From Janthinobacterium silvisoli (GTDB lineage: Bacteria; Pseudomonadota; Gammaproteobacteria; Burkholderiales; Burkholderiaceae_D), in the NCBI RefSeq assembly GCF_014200725.1, contig NZ_JACHCL010000001.1:1984001-2048000 (forward strand): a stretch of 64,000 bases of DNA, read 5' to 3'. This document shows, piece after piece, positions 1 through 8,896 of the stretch. The first letter of the stretch is position 1. Every line of letters starts with the position of its first letter. The notes below the pieces were generated by a model. It was not told the origin of the DNA. It saw nothing but the letters and a program-made list of their open reading frames with translations, and ran no database searches. The translations under genes were made by a program, and so were the position numbers.

Positions 1-35
1 TCAGGATCGGGACGTTGGCTGTCGTTCGGGTGCAT
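1..35 (-). CDS. kdpD: Probable start of KdpD sensor kinase (partial)
   Basis: An ATG at 33-35 on the minus strand opens a frame that runs off the window and reads M-H-P-N-D-S-Q-R-P-D-P. An AAAGAG ribosome-site-like stretch lies just upstream. The R-P-D-P beginning and the position directly downstream of kdpC are what is expected for KdpD, the turgor/K+ sensor kinase that controls kdp genes through KdpE. Only 11 codons are visible, so the call rests mainly on gene order. Confidence 0.55.
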   Translation of the reverse strand, partial: MHPNDSQRPDP

Positions 36-75
36 GGGTCTCTTTAACTGTTGATTCGCCCAAAAACAAGGGCTG

Positions 76-118
76 GGGTCAGACCCGACGGGGGTATGCG
101 TCCAATGGGGCGCATACC
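76..118. repeat. Intergenic inverted-repeat element between kdpC and kdpD
   Basis: Two adjacent palindromes are visible. The first is GGGTC-A-GACCC at 76-86. The second has arms GGTATGCG (93-100) and CGCATACC (111-118) around a 10-nt loop. A further CTGACCC follows near 134-140. The GGGGTCAGACCC core is, from memory, a common intergenic motif in Oxalobacteraceae genomes, so this may be a copy of a dispersed REP-like element. It could also act as an RNA hairpin that tunes kdpD expression relative to kdpABC. Confidence 0.5.
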
Positions 119-152
119 GATCACGGAGTGACTGACCCTAATACTAGCAATC

Positions 153-728
153 TTACTTCTGCGCCGCATCGAGCGCCAGATTCAGTTCCAGCACATTCAC
201 TCGCGGTTCGCCAAAAAAGCCGATATACGCGGTTTTCTGTAGCTTGGCGATGGTGTTTTCCACCTGCGCCAGGTGCAGGCCGCGCACGCGGGCCACGCGG
301 CGCGCCTGGTACACGGCGGCGGCCAGGCTGATTTCAGGGTCCAGGCCACTGCCCGAGGCCGTCACCAGGTCGACCGGAATGGCGGTGGTATTGTCAGGAT
401 CGGCTTCTTTCAGGGCAGCGATGCGTCCCTTGACGGCGTCCACCAGGGCTGGATTACTCGGCCCCAGGTTGGAGCCGCCCGAGCCGGCGCCGTTGTTTGC
501 CATCGGCGAGGTAGCCGATGGACGGCCCCAGAAGTACTTGGGCGAGGTGAAGGACTGGCCGATCAGGGTCGAGCCGACCGGCTTGCCATCGCGCTCGATG
601 ATGCTGCCGTCGACTTCGTGGCTGAAGGCCAGCTTGCCAATGCCAGTGGTGGCGAGAGGATAAATCACGCCGCAAATCACGGTCAGCGCGGCGAACAGGA
701 CGACTGCGGGGCGAACGATAGTGCTCAT
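153..728 (-). CDS. kdpC: K+-transporting ATPase subunit C
   Basis: KdpC is the single-span accessory subunit of the KdpFABC potassium pump and helps KdpB bind ATP. The 191-aa protein has one N-terminal membrane segment (about residues 7-29) followed by a soluble domain carrying the family signatures LIGQSFTSPKYFWGRPSA and SNLGPSNPAL. An AAAGG ribosome site sits about 8 nt before the ATG at 728, overlapping the end of kdpB. It is the last pump gene of the operon, with the probable kdpD downstream. Length and motifs are normal for the family. Confidence 0.97.
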   Translation of the reverse strand: MSTIVRPAVVLFAALTVICGVIYPLATTGIGKLAFSHEVDGSIIERDGKPVGSTLIGQSFTSPKYFWGRPSATSPMANNGAGSGGSNLGPSNPALVDAVKGRIAALKEADPDNTTAIPVDLVTASGSGLDPEISLAAAVYQARRVARVRGLHLAQVENTIAKLQKTAYIGFFGEPRVNVLELNLALDAAQK

Positions 729-738
729 GATATTACCT

Positions 739-2823
739 TTAAACGAAATTGAGGGCGGACAAAATCATGTCGATCAGCTTGATGCCGATAAAGGGCAGGA
801 TGATGCCGCCCACGCCATACACCAGCAGGTTGCGGCGCAACAGGCTGGCCGCGCCGATAGCGCGGTACTGCACGCCCTTCAATGCCAGTGGTATCAGCAC
901 GACGATGATCAGCGCATTGAAGATCACGGCCGACATGATGGCCGACGAGGGGCTGGCCAGGTGCATGATGTCGAGCGCCTTCAGTTGTGGATACGTGCCC
1001 ACGAAAGCGGCCGGGATAATGGCGAAGTACTTGGCGATATCGTTCGAAATCGAGAACGTCGTCAATGAACCGCGCGTCATCAGCATCTGCTTGCCGATTT
1101 CAACGATTTCCAGCAGCTTGGTCGGATTCGAATCGAGGTCGACCATATTGCCTGCCTCTTTCGCTGCCTGCGTGCCCGAGTTCATGGCCACGGCTACGTC
1201 GGCCTGGGCCAGCGCAGGCGCATCGTTGGTGCCGTCGCCCGTCATCGCCACCAGACGGCCTTCGGACTGGTAGCTGCGTATCAGTTTCAGCTTGTCTTCC
1301 GGCGTGGCTTCGGCCAGGAAATCATCCACACCCGCTTCAGCGGCGATGGCGGCGGCCGTCAGCTTGTTGTCACCGGTGATCATGACCGTCTTGATGCCCA
1401 TGCGGCGCAATTCGGCAAAGCGCTCCTTGATGCCGCCCTTGACGATATCCTTCAGTTCCACGGCGCCCATGATGCGGCCATCATCGACCACCACCAGCGG
1501 CGTGCTGCCACGTCGCGAGATGTCATCGACGGCGCGCGCCACTTCTTCCGGATACGGCTGGCCCAGCGCTTCCACATACTTGCGCACGGAATCGGCCGCA
1601 CCCTTGCGCACTTCGCGCACGGTGTGTTCATCGGCGCCAGGAATATCGACGCCGCTCATGCGGGTCTGCGCCGTGAATGGCACGAAGGTGGCGTGCAGGC
1701 TGGCCATTTCGCGTTCGCGGATATTGAAACGCTGCTTGGCCAGCACCACGATGCTGCGCCCTTCCGGCGTTTCATCGGCCAAGGACGCCAATTGCGCCGC
1801 ATCGGCCAGTTGCTGTTCCGTCACGCCCGGTGCAGGCACGAAGTTCGATGCCTGGCGGTTGCCCAGGGTGATGGTGCCAGTTTTATCGAGCAGCAGCACG
1901 TCCACGTCGCCAGCTGCTTCCACCGCACGGCCGGAAGTGGCGATCACATTGGCTTGCATCATGCGGCTCATGCCGGCCACGCCAATCGCCGACAGCAGGC
2001 CGCCGATGGTGGTCGGGATCAGACACACCAGCAGCGCGATCAGCACGGTGATGGTGACGGGCGTGCCGGACTTGGCGGCCGCCACGGCGAACAGCGAGTA
2101 CGGCAGCAGTGTTACGGTGACGATCAGGAAGACGATGGACAGAGCCACCAGCAAGATCGTCAGGGCGATTTCATTTGGCGTCTTCTGGCGCTTGGCGCCT
2201 TCGACCATGGCGATCATGCGGTCGATGAACGCTTCGCCAGGATTGACGGATACGCGCACCAGCAGCCAGTCCGACAGCACGCGGGTACCGCCCGTCACAG
2301 CCGAAAAGTCGCCGCCCGATTCGCGGATCACGGGCGCCGATTCGCCCGTGATGGCGCTTTCGTCGACCGAAGCTACGCCGGCGGTGACTTCACCGTCGGC
2401 AGGGATCACGTCGCCCGCTTCGACCAGCACCGTCATGCCCTTGCGCAGGTCGGTGGCTGGTGTTGGCAGCCAGGCCGTGCCGTATTTCGGCGTTTGCATC
2501 TTCTTCGCCATCACGGTTTGCTTCAGGGCCCGCAGCGAGGCTGCCTGGGCCTTGCTGCGGCCTTCTGCCAGCGCTTCGGCGAAGTTCGCGAACAGCACGG
2601 TAAACCACAGCCACACGGCGACGGCGGCGATGAAGCCGAATGGCGCCTCTCCCTTGCCGGTCAAGGCCTGGATCGCCAGCATGCTGGTGATGATGCTGCC
2701 CACATAGACCACGAACATCACGGGGCTGCGCCACTGCGTGCGGGGGTCGAGTTTTTTAAACGCATCGATGATGGCGGGGCCTATCAATGCGGAATCGAAT
2801 AACGTCAGGCTTTTGCGTGACAT
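739..2823 (-). CDS. kdpB: K+-transporting P-type ATPase subunit B
   Basis: KdpB is the catalytic P-type ATPase subunit of the Kdp pump. It hydrolyses ATP to drive K+ uptake through KdpA. The 694-aa protein shows the actuator loop TGES at 159-162, the phosphorylation motif DKTGT with Asp313, and the hinge motif [21 protein letters not shown] near the C-terminal third. Hydrophobic segments flank these domains. Ser162 aligns with the serine whose phosphorylation inhibits the E. coli enzyme (known for E. coli, not shown here). It lies 9 bp downstream of kdpA and 10 bp upstream of kdpC, so it is co-transcribed with them. Confidence 0.98.
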   Translation of the reverse strand: MSRKSLTLFDSALIGPAIIDAFKKLDPRTQWRSPVMFVVYVGSIITSMLAIQALTGKGEAPFGFIAAVAVWLWFTVLFANFAEALAEGRSKAQAASLRALKQTVMAKKMQTPKYGTAWLPTPATDLRKGMTVLVEAGDVIPADGEVTAGVASVDESAITGESAPVIRESGGDFSAVTGGTRVLSDWLLVRVSVNPGEAFIDRMIAMVEGAKRQKTPNEIALTILLVALSIVFLIVTVTLLPYSLFAVAAAKSGTPVTITVLIALLVCLIPTTIGGLLSAIGVAGMSRMMQANVIATSGRAVEAAGDVDVLLLDKTGTITLGNRQASNFVPAPGVTEQQLADAAQLASLADETPEGRSIVVLAKQRFNIREREMASLHATFVPFTAQTRMSGVDIPGADEHTVREVRKGAADSVRKYVEALGQPYPEEVARAVDDISRRGSTPLVVVDDGRIMGAVELKDIVKGGIKERFAELRRMGIKTVMITGDNKLTAAAIAAEAGVDDFLAEATPEDKLKLIRSYQSEGRLVAMTGDGTNDAPALAQADVAVAMNSGTQAAKEAGNMVDLDSNPTKLLEIVEIGKQMLMTRGSLTTFSISNDIAKYFAIIPAAFVGTYPQLKALDIMHLASPSSAIMSAVIFNALIIVVLIPLALKGVQYRAIGAASLLRRNLLVYGVGGIILPFIGIKLIDMILSALNFV

Positions 2824-2832
2824 GGTAGCCTC

Positions 2833-4638
2833 TTATTGGGTGAAAAGTTGCAGGTGTTCGATGACGGGGCCCAGGGCCAGCGCCGGAACATAGTTCAACA
2901 CGCCGACCAGCACCACGATGCCGATCAAGAGCATGATGAACATCGGGCCATGCGTGGGCATGGTGCCCGAGTTGGCTGTCAGGCGCTGCTTGTTGGCCAG
3001 CGAGCCGGCGACGGCCAGCACCGGCACAATCACGGCAAAACGGCCGAACCACATGGCAATGGCCAGCATCACGTTATAGAACGGCGTGTTGGCAGACAAG
3101 CCGGCAAACGCGCTGCCGTTGTTATTGGCGGCCGAGGTGAAGGCGTACAGGATTTCCGAGAAACCGTGTGCACCAGGATTGGCCACGCCCGCCGTACCAG
3201 CATCGACCATCACGGCGATCGCGGTACCGGTCAGCACCAGCGCTGGCGTTACCAGAATGGCCAGCGAGACCATCTTCATTTCATAAGCCTGGATTTTCTT
3301 GCCCAGGTATTCAGGCGTGCGGCCTATCATCAGGCCGGCGATAAAGACGGCCAGGATGGCGAACATCAGCATGCCGTACAAGCCTGTGCCCACGCCGCCG
3401 AAGATCACTTCGCCGAACTGCATCAGCAGCAGCGGCACCATGCCGCCCAGTGGCATATAGGAGTCGTGCATGGAGTTGACGGCGCCGCAGGAAGCCGCTG
3501 TGGTGATGGCAGCGAACAGGGTCGACGAGCTGATGCCGAAACGCGTTTCCTTGCCTTCCATATTGCCGCCCGATTGCAGGCTGCTTTGCTGTTGGTCCAC
3601 GCCCAGGGTTTGTAGCGCAGGATTGGCTTGCTGTTCCGCGCCCATCACGCCCGCCGTCAGGGCAACGAAGATCAGGGTCATGGCCGCAATCACGGCCCAG
3701 CCCTGGCGCATGTCACCGACCATGCGGCCAAAGGTGAAGCACAGGCCGGCCGGGATCAGGAAGATCGCCAGCATCTGCAGGAAATTCGACATCACGGTCG
3801 GATTTTCATACGGGTGGGCGGAGTTGGCGTTGAAGAAGCCGCCACCGTTCGTGCCCAGCATCTTGATCGACTCTTGCGAGGCCACCGGGCCCATGGCAAT
3901 CGTCTGCGTCTTGGCCACTTGCGCTTCCATCACCGGTTTGCCGGCGGCGTCGAGCACAGGCTGGCCATCGGCCGTGGTTTTTGGCGTTTCATACGCCACC
4001 TGGTCAAGCAGGGTCACTTCCTTGTACGGCGAAAAATTCTGGATCACGCCTTCGCCCATGAAGACCACGGACAAGGCCAGCGACAGCGGCAGCAGGATGT
4101 ACAGGGTGGAGCGCACCAGGTCGACCCATAAATTACCGATCGATTTACTCGAACGCGAAGAAAAGCCACGGATCAAGGCAAAGATCACGGCGATGCCGGT
4201 GGCCGCCGAAAAGAAATTCTGGCAGGCCAGGCCCAGCATCTGGGTCAGATAGCTCATGGCTTGTTCGCCGCTGTAACCCTGCCAGTTGGTGTTGGCGACG
4301 AAGCTGACGGCGGTATTGAACGAGGAGTCGGGCGTAATCGCGGGCAAGCCCTGTGGATTGAATGGCAGGATGGCTTGCAGACGCTGCAGGCCATACACAA
4401 ATAAGGCGCCCAGGGTATTGAAGACGATCAGGGCGATGGCATAGCCTTTCCAACCCATGGCCTTGTCGTTTGACAATCCCGCCCAGCGGTACAAGAGGTT
4501 TTCACATTTCTGCAGCCAGCCCAGGCCAGGCACGGGCGCGTCGCCGGCCACCTTGGCCATGTACAGGCCCAGCGGATAGGACAGGGCCAACAGCACCACC
4601 AGGAACAGCACCAACAACAGTATCGATTGGGTCGTCAT
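2833..4638 (-). CDS. kdpA: K+-transporting ATPase subunit A
   Basis: KdpA is the K+-binding channel-like subunit of KdpFABC in the inner membrane, related to the SKT superfamily. The 601-aa protein has about ten hydrophobic segments and the conserved selectivity-filter stretch [18 protein letters not shown]. It is somewhat longer than the E. coli protein. The periplasmic or cytoplasmic loop around residues 215-245, rich in Lys, Ala and Asp, may account for the difference. Its ATG shares one base with the kdpF stop codon, which indicates translational coupling. Confidence 0.98.
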   Translation of the reverse strand: MTTQSILLLVLFLVVLLALSYPLGLYMAKVAGDAPVPGLGWLQKCENLLYRWAGLSNDKAMGWKGYAIALIVFNTLGALFVYGLQRLQAILPFNPQGLPAITPDSSFNTAVSFVANTNWQGYSGEQAMSYLTQMLGLACQNFFSAATGIAVIFALIRGFSSRSSKSIGNLWVDLVRSTLYILLPLSLALSVVFMGEGVIQNFSPYKEVTLLDQVAYETPKTTADGQPVLDAAGKPVMEAQVAKTQTIAMGPVASQESIKMLGTNGGGFFNANSAHPYENPTVMSNFLQMLAIFLIPAGLCFTFGRMVGDMRQGWAVIAAMTLIFVALTAGVMGAEQQANPALQTLGVDQQQSSLQSGGNMEGKETRFGISSSTLFAAITTAASCGAVNSMHDSYMPLGGMVPLLLMQFGEVIFGGVGTGLYGMLMFAILAVFIAGLMIGRTPEYLGKKIQAYEMKMVSLAILVTPALVLTGTAIAVMVDAGTAGVANPGAHGFSEILYAFTSAANNNGSAFAGLSANTPFYNVMLAIAMWFGRFAVIVPVLAVAGSLANKQRLTANSGTMPTHGPMFIMLLIGIVVLVGVLNYVPALALGPVIEHLQLFTQ

Positions 4639-4727
4639 TACAGTTCCTCCGCCTTCAGCAGCGCTACCAGCAGATACACGAGCAAGCCGGCCGACACCAC
4701 GGCGCCCAGTACATAAAATGCGTTCAT
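4638..4727 (-). CDS. kdpF: KdpF small membrane subunit
   Basis: This 29-codon gene encodes a single hydrophobic helix followed by a short charged tail (L-K-A-E-E-L), the typical build of KdpF. KdpF stabilises the KdpABC complex in the lipid bilayer. The gene starts at the ATG at 4725-4727. Its TAA stop overlaps the kdpA ATG by one base, and its start overlaps the stop of the upstream 30-aa gene (ATGA). Identification rests on length, hydrophobicity and exact position. Confidence 0.9.
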   Translation of the reverse strand: MNAFYVLGAVVSAGLLVYLLVALLKAEEL

Positions 4728-4816
4728 TTCACGCTCCCTAATTTGTCGCAGGCGATGGCGAAACCCGCCACCACCACGCAAAACACGGCAATCAAGCCGA
4801 TATAGACGATATCCAT
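4724..4816 (-). CDS. 30-aa membrane peptide heading the kdp operon
   Basis: The frame from the ATG at 4814-4816 encodes 30 residues: M-D-I-V-Y-I-G, one hydrophobic helix, then C-D-K-L-G-S-V-K. It stops in an ATGA overlap with kdpF, so the two are almost certainly translated together. Short peptides of this shape (MD, a helix, then C-D/E-x-L) occur before kdpF in other proteobacteria, as far as I recall, and are usually left unannotated. A role in assembling or regulating the pump is possible but unproven. A GGGTGGG stretch just upstream could serve as ribosome site. Confidence 0.7.
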   Translation of the reverse strand: MDIVYIGLIAVFCVVVAGFAIACDKLGSVK

Positions 4817-4896
4817 TCCCACCCTCACTCAGGTTTGTGTTGATAAAAGCAGGTTAACAAAAAGGGTATAAAAAATTGGTAAAGACTGGGGAGCGC

Positions 4897-4915
4897 CATG
4901 TAAACAACATGTAAA
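4897..4915 (-). promoter_or_regulatory. Candidate KdpE operator of the kdp operon
   Basis: On the minus strand TTTACATG is repeated exactly with a 3-bp spacer, giving an 11-bp period. That is the usual half-site spacing for OmpR/PhoB-family regulators such as KdpE. It lies about 80-100 bp upstream of the first kdp reading frame. Between them is a T-rich stretch (around 4846-4880, minus strand) containing TTTATAC and TATACC, reminiscent of the E. coli kdp promoter. The assignment to KdpE is inference from position and spacing. Confidence 0.55.
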
Positions 4916-5073
4916 AATCGGGGCGGCAGCGCGTAATTGGACTTACATTAGTCCTAAAACGCCGCCATGCGGCGCACCATTGTTGCCAAGGAGTAGCGCT
5001 ATTGCTCGCCGATCAAGATAGAATGCGCAAGCGTCCGCACAAGGACGCCATGCCTGCCGCCTGCCCTCCCCCA

Positions 5074-5111
5074 GTGACGCTGGACGGGATATACTGTATA
5101 TTTATACAGCT
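5074..5111 (+). promoter_or_regulatory. Promoter with LexA/SOS box upstream of parE
   Basis: Positions 5094-5109 read CTGTATATTTATACAG, a perfect CTGT-N8-ACAG operator with an AT-only core, very close to the E. coli and betaproteobacterial LexA consensus. A possible -35 GTGACG (5074-5079) and -10 TATATT (5097-5102) are 17 bp apart, so the operator would cover the -10 box. The predicted transcript start near 5109 leaves an 80-nt leader before parE. Control of parE by LexA is inference; the box itself is plain in the sequence. Confidence 0.6.
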
Positions 5112-5188
5112 ATCGCCGCCGCTGTCATTGCGCCTGCAGTGCGCTGGCCTGGCGTTCCAACCCTTGTTTTTATTTAGCTTGAACACGT

Positions 5189-7186
5189 ATGGCCACTAAA
5201 AAACCAGCATCCGACTACAGCGAATCATCCATCCGTGTCCTGAAGGGACTGGAACCGGTCAAGCAGCGTCCGGGGATGTACACCCGCACTGAAAATCCGC
5301 TGCATATCATCCAGGAAGTGATCGACAACGCCTCCGATGAGGCGCTGGGCGGTCATTGCACCCATATCGCCGTCACGCAAAACACGGATGGCAGCATCAC
5401 CGTCGAAGACAATGGCCGCGGCATTCCTGTCGGCCTGCACCCCGAAGAAGGCGTGCCGACGGTGGAAATCGTGTTTACGCGATTGCATGCGGGCGGCAAG
5501 TTCGACAAGGGCTCGGGCGGCGCCTACGCGTTCTCGGGCGGCTTGCATGGTGTCGGCGTGTCCGTCACCAACGCGCTGTCCTCACGCCTGGAAATCACGG
5601 TCTGGCGCAAGGAAAGCGACGGCAACGGCCTGCACCACATGGTGTTTGCCGATGGCGATGTGATCGAGCCATTACATTCGAAACCGGCGCCGCGCGATGG
5701 CAAGAAGTCGGGCACGCGCGTTACCGCCTGGCCGAATCCGAAATATTTTGACTCGCCGCAGATTTCGCAAGTTGAACTGCAACGCCTGCTGCGCTCGAAA
5801 GCGGTACTGCTGCCGGGCGTCACCGTCACGCTGACCAACGCCAGGACGGGCGACACGCAAACCTGGATGTATGCGGAAGGCTTGCGCGGCTACCTGACCG
5901 AAGCGCTGGCGCAAACCTCCAGCGGCGAAACCCTGATTCCCCTGTTCGAAGGCGCGCAATACGCCAACGGCGAGAATGACGGTTTCGCCGAAGGCGAAGG
6001 CGCGGCCTGGGTGGTGGCGTGGACGGAAGAAGGCGCCATCGTGCGCGAATCGTATGTCAACCTGATTCCCACCTCGAATGGCGGCACGCATGAATCGGGC
6101 TTGCGCGAAGGCTTGTTCGGCGCCGTGAAAAACTTCGTCGAGATGCACTCGCTGCTGCCCAAGGGCGTGAAACTGCTGCCCGAAGACGTATTCGCGCGCG
6201 CTTCTTTCGTGCTGTCGGCGAAAGTGCTGGACCCGCAATTCCAAGGCCAGATCAAGGAACGCCTCAATTCGCGCGACGCCGTGAAACTGGTCTCGACCTT
6301 CAGCAAACCGCCGCTGGAACTTTGGCTGAACCAGCACGTCGAATACGGCAAGAAGCTGGCCGAGCTGGTGATCAAGCAGGCGCAGTCGCGCCAGCGTTCA
6401 CTGCAAAAGGTGGAAAAGAAAAAATCCTCAGGCGTGGCTGTGTTGCCGGGCAAGCTGACCGATTGCGAATCGTCTGACATTACGCGCAACGAACTGTTCC
6501 TGGTCGAAGGTGACTCGGCGGGCGGTTCGGCCAAGATGGGCCGCGACAAGGAATTCCAGGCCATCCTGCCACTGCGCGGCAAGGTACTGAACTCCTGGGA
6601 AACGGACCGTGACCGCCTGTTTGCCAATAACGAGATCCACGATATTGCCGTGGCCATCGGCGTCGATCCGCATATGCATGGCGACACGCCCGACCTGTCC
6701 GGCCTGCGCTACGGCAAAATCTGCATCCTGTCCGATGCGGACGTCGATGGCTCGCACATCCAGGTGCTGCTGCTGACCTTGTTCTTCAAGCATTTCCCCG
6801 CGCTGATCGCCAAGGGCCATATCTGTATCGCCCGTCCGCCGCTGTACCGCGTCGATGCGCCGGCGCGCGGCAAGAAACCGATCCAGAAAATCTATGCGCT
6901 CGACGATGGCGAACTGCTGGCCATCGAAGACAAGCTGCGCAAGGAAGGCGTGAAACAGGGCGCCTGGTCCATCTCGCGCTTCAAGGGCCTGGGCGAGATG
7001 AACGCCGAACAGCTGTGGGAAACCACGATGAACCCGGACACGCGCCGCTTGCTGCCCGTGACCCTGGGCGAAGTCGACCACATGGCCTCGGCCGCCCGTT
7101 TCAATATGCTGATGGGCAAAGGCGAAGCGGCCGGACGCCGCGCCTGGATCGAAGAACACGGCAATGAGGCAGAGGCAGATATTTAA
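5189..7186 (+). CDS. parE: DNA topoisomerase IV subunit B
   Basis: ParE is the ATPase subunit of topoisomerase IV, which unlinks daughter chromosomes together with ParC. The 665-aa protein has an N-terminal GHKL ATPase domain (VIDNASDEALGG and DNGRGIPVG near residues 45-80) and a transducer domain. A TOPRIM domain follows, with LVEGDSAGGSAK, LPLRGKVLN and the metal-binding DADVDGSH. Gene order with parC 3.5 kb downstream separates it from gyrB. The start at 5189 has no strong ribosome site but begins the conserved N-terminus. The stop codon abuts the next gene with no spacer. Confidence 0.96.
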   Translation: MATKKPASDYSESSIRVLKGLEPVKQRPGMYTRTENPLHIIQEVIDNASDEALGGHCTHIAVTQNTDGSITVEDNGRGIPVGLHPEEGVPTVEIVFTRLHAGGKFDKGSGGAYAFSGGLHGVGVSVTNALSSRLEITVWRKESDGNGLHHMVFADGDVIEPLHSKPAPRDGKKSGTRVTAWPNPKYFDSPQISQVELQRLLRSKAVLLPGVTVTLTNARTGDTQTWMYAEGLRGYLTEALAQTSSGETLIPLFEGAQYANGENDGFAEGEGAAWVVAWTEEGAIVRESYVNLIPTSNGGTHESGLREGLFGAVKNFVEMHSLLPKGVKLLPEDVFARASFVLSAKVLDPQFQGQIKERLNSRDAVKLVSTFSKPPLELWLNQHVEYGKKLAELVIKQAQSRQRSLQKVEKKKSSGVAVLPGKLTDCESSDITRNELFLVEGDSAGGSAKMGRDKEFQAILPLRGKVLNSWETDRDRLFANNEIHDIAVAIGVDPHMHGDTPDLSGLRYGKICILSDADVDGSHIQVLLLTLFFKHFPALIAKGHICIARPPLYRVDAPARGKKPIQKIYALDDGELLAIEDKLRKEGVKQGAWSISRFKGLGEMNAEQLWETTMNPDTRRLLPVTLGEVDHMASAARFNMLMGKGEAAGRRAWIEEHGNEAEADI

Positions 7187-8896
7187 ATGATCATCGGCAT
7201 CGACCTCGGCACCACCAACAGCCTGGCCGCCATCTGGCGCGATGGCAAGGCAAGCATCATTCCCAACGCGCTGGGAGAGCACCTGACCCCGTCCTGCGTA
7301 AGCATCGACGAAGACGGCAGCGTGCTGGTGGGGCGTGCCGCGCGCGAGCGCCTGCAGACGCACCCGCAGTTGACGGCGTCCGTCTTCAAGCGCTATATGG
7401 GCAGCGAAAAGAAAATCTCCCTCGGCACGCAGCAATTCCGTCCCGAGGAATTGTCGTCGATGGTGCTGCGCGTGCTGAAGGAAGATGCCGAAGCCTTTCT
7501 CGGCCACCCGGTCAAGGAAGCGATCATCACCGTGCCTGCGTATTTCAGCGATGCGCAGCGCAAGGCTACGCGCATTGCCGGCCAGCTGGCGGGCTTGCGC
7601 GTGGAGCGGCTGCTGAACGAACCGACGGCCGCCGCGCTGGCCTACGGCATCCGCGACAAGGAACAGGAAAGCAAATTTCTCGTCTTCGACCTGGGCGGCG
7701 GCACCTTCGACGTCTCGATCCTGGAACTGTTTGAAGGTGTGATGGAAGTACGCGCCTCGGCCGGCGATAATTTCCTCGGTGGCGAAGACTTCGTCACCGT
7801 GCTGGTCGAGGCCTTTCTGGACGAGAGCGGCTTGCGCAGCGCCGCCGGCAGCCGTCTGTTCGACACGCGCCAGCAGCAGTTGCTGCGCGACGAAGCCGAA
7901 CGGGTCAAGCGCCTGCTGTCGGAGCAGCCGACGGCGCGCATGAGCACGCGTTATCAGGAAAAAGACTATCACTGGGAAGTCAGCGAAGACAAACTGGCGC
8001 AGCTGTGCGAACCGCTGCTGGCCCGCTTGCGCGTGCCGGTGGAGCGGGCACTGCGCGACGCCACCATCCGCGCCTCGGAACTCAATGAAGTTGTGCTGGC
8101 TGGCGGCGCCACGCGCATGCCGCTGGTGCGTAAACTGGTGTCGCGCATGTTTGGCCGCTTCCCCGCCATTCACCTGGACCCGGACGAAGCCGTGGCCCTG
8201 GGCGCCGCCGTGCAGGCGGGCCTGAAGATGCGCGACGCGGCCCTCGATGAAGTCGTGATGACGGACGTGGCGCCGTATTCGCTGGGCATCGGCATTTCAC
8301 GCCAGGTGGGGCCGAACCAGTATGAAGGCGGCCACTACATGCCCATCATCGAGCGCAACTCGGTGGTGCCCGTCTCGCGCACGGAAAACATCACCACCAT
8401 TCACGACAACCAGAAAGAGATCAATGTAACGATCTACCAGGGCGAATCGCGCCTGGTGGCCGACAACGTTTTCCTGGGAAAAATCACCTTCCCGATACCG
8501 GCAAAAAAGGCCGGCGAAGTGGGCATCGACGTGCGTTTTACCTATGACATCAGCGGCGTGCTGGAAGCGGAGGTGACGGTGCTAGCCACGCAGGAACGCC
8601 ACAAGATGGTCATCAGCGACAACGCAGGCGTGATGACGCCGGAACAGATCGAACAGCGATTTCTTGAGCTGGCCGACCTGAAAATCCACCCGCGCGAACA
8701 GATGGAAAACCGCACCCTGATTTCACGCGCCGACCGCCTGTACGAACAGTCGCTGGGCGATGTACGCAATTATCTGGCGCATCATACGGCCGCGTTCCAG
8801 GCCGCGCTGGAGACACAGGACTCGAACACCATCCGCAAATCGCGACTGGCGCTCGATGAGGCACTGCGGCAAGTTGAAAGCGAAAGTTTCCTGTAA
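7187..8896 (+). CDS. hscC: HscC-type Hsp70 chaperone
   Basis: This 569-aa protein is an Hsp70 of the HscC (Hsc62) class. The nucleotide-binding domain opens with IGIDLGTTNSLAAIW. It contains the connect/phosphate motifs NEPTAAALAYG and FDLGGGTFDVS, and the adenosine-binding stretch LAGGATRMPLV near residue 305. The substrate domain is short and lacks the long lid and EEVD-like tail of DnaK, as in HscC. It starts immediately after the parE stop and ends immediately before the J-domain gene. Chaperone and co-chaperone are therefore probably made together from the parE-parC transcription unit. Its clients are unknown. Confidence 0.9.
   Translation: MIIGIDLGTTNSLAAIWRDGKASIIPNALGEHLTPSCVSIDEDGSVLVGRAARERLQTHPQLTASVFKRYMGSEKKISLGTQQFRPEELSSMVLRVLKEDAEAFLGHPVKEAIITVPAYFSDAQRKATRIAGQLAGLRVERLLNEPTAAALAYGIRDKEQESKFLVFDLGGGTFDVSILELFEGVMEVRASAGDNFLGGEDFVTVLVEAFLDESGLRSAAGSRLFDTRQQQLLRDEAERVKRLLSEQPTARMSTRYQEKDYHWEVSEDKLAQLCEPLLARLRVPVERALRDATIRASELNEVVLAGGATRMPLVRKLVSRMFGRFPAIHLDPDEAVALGAAVQAGLKMRDAALDEVVMTDVAPYSLGIGISRQVGPNQYEGGHYMPIIERNSVVPVSRTENITTIHDNQKEINVTIYQGESRLVADNVFLGKITFPIPAKKAGEVGIDVRFTYDISGVLEAEVTVLATQERHKMVISDNAGVMTPEQIEQRFLELADLKIHPREQMENRTLISRADRLYEQSLGDVRNYLAHHTAAFQAALETQDSNTIRKSRLALDEALRQVESESFL

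Noticed and set aside
5002..5199. Plus-strand open frame of 65 codons just before parE
   Set aside because: It spans the LexA box and promoter elements, overlaps the parE start in another phase, has no ribosome site and shows no protein-like composition.
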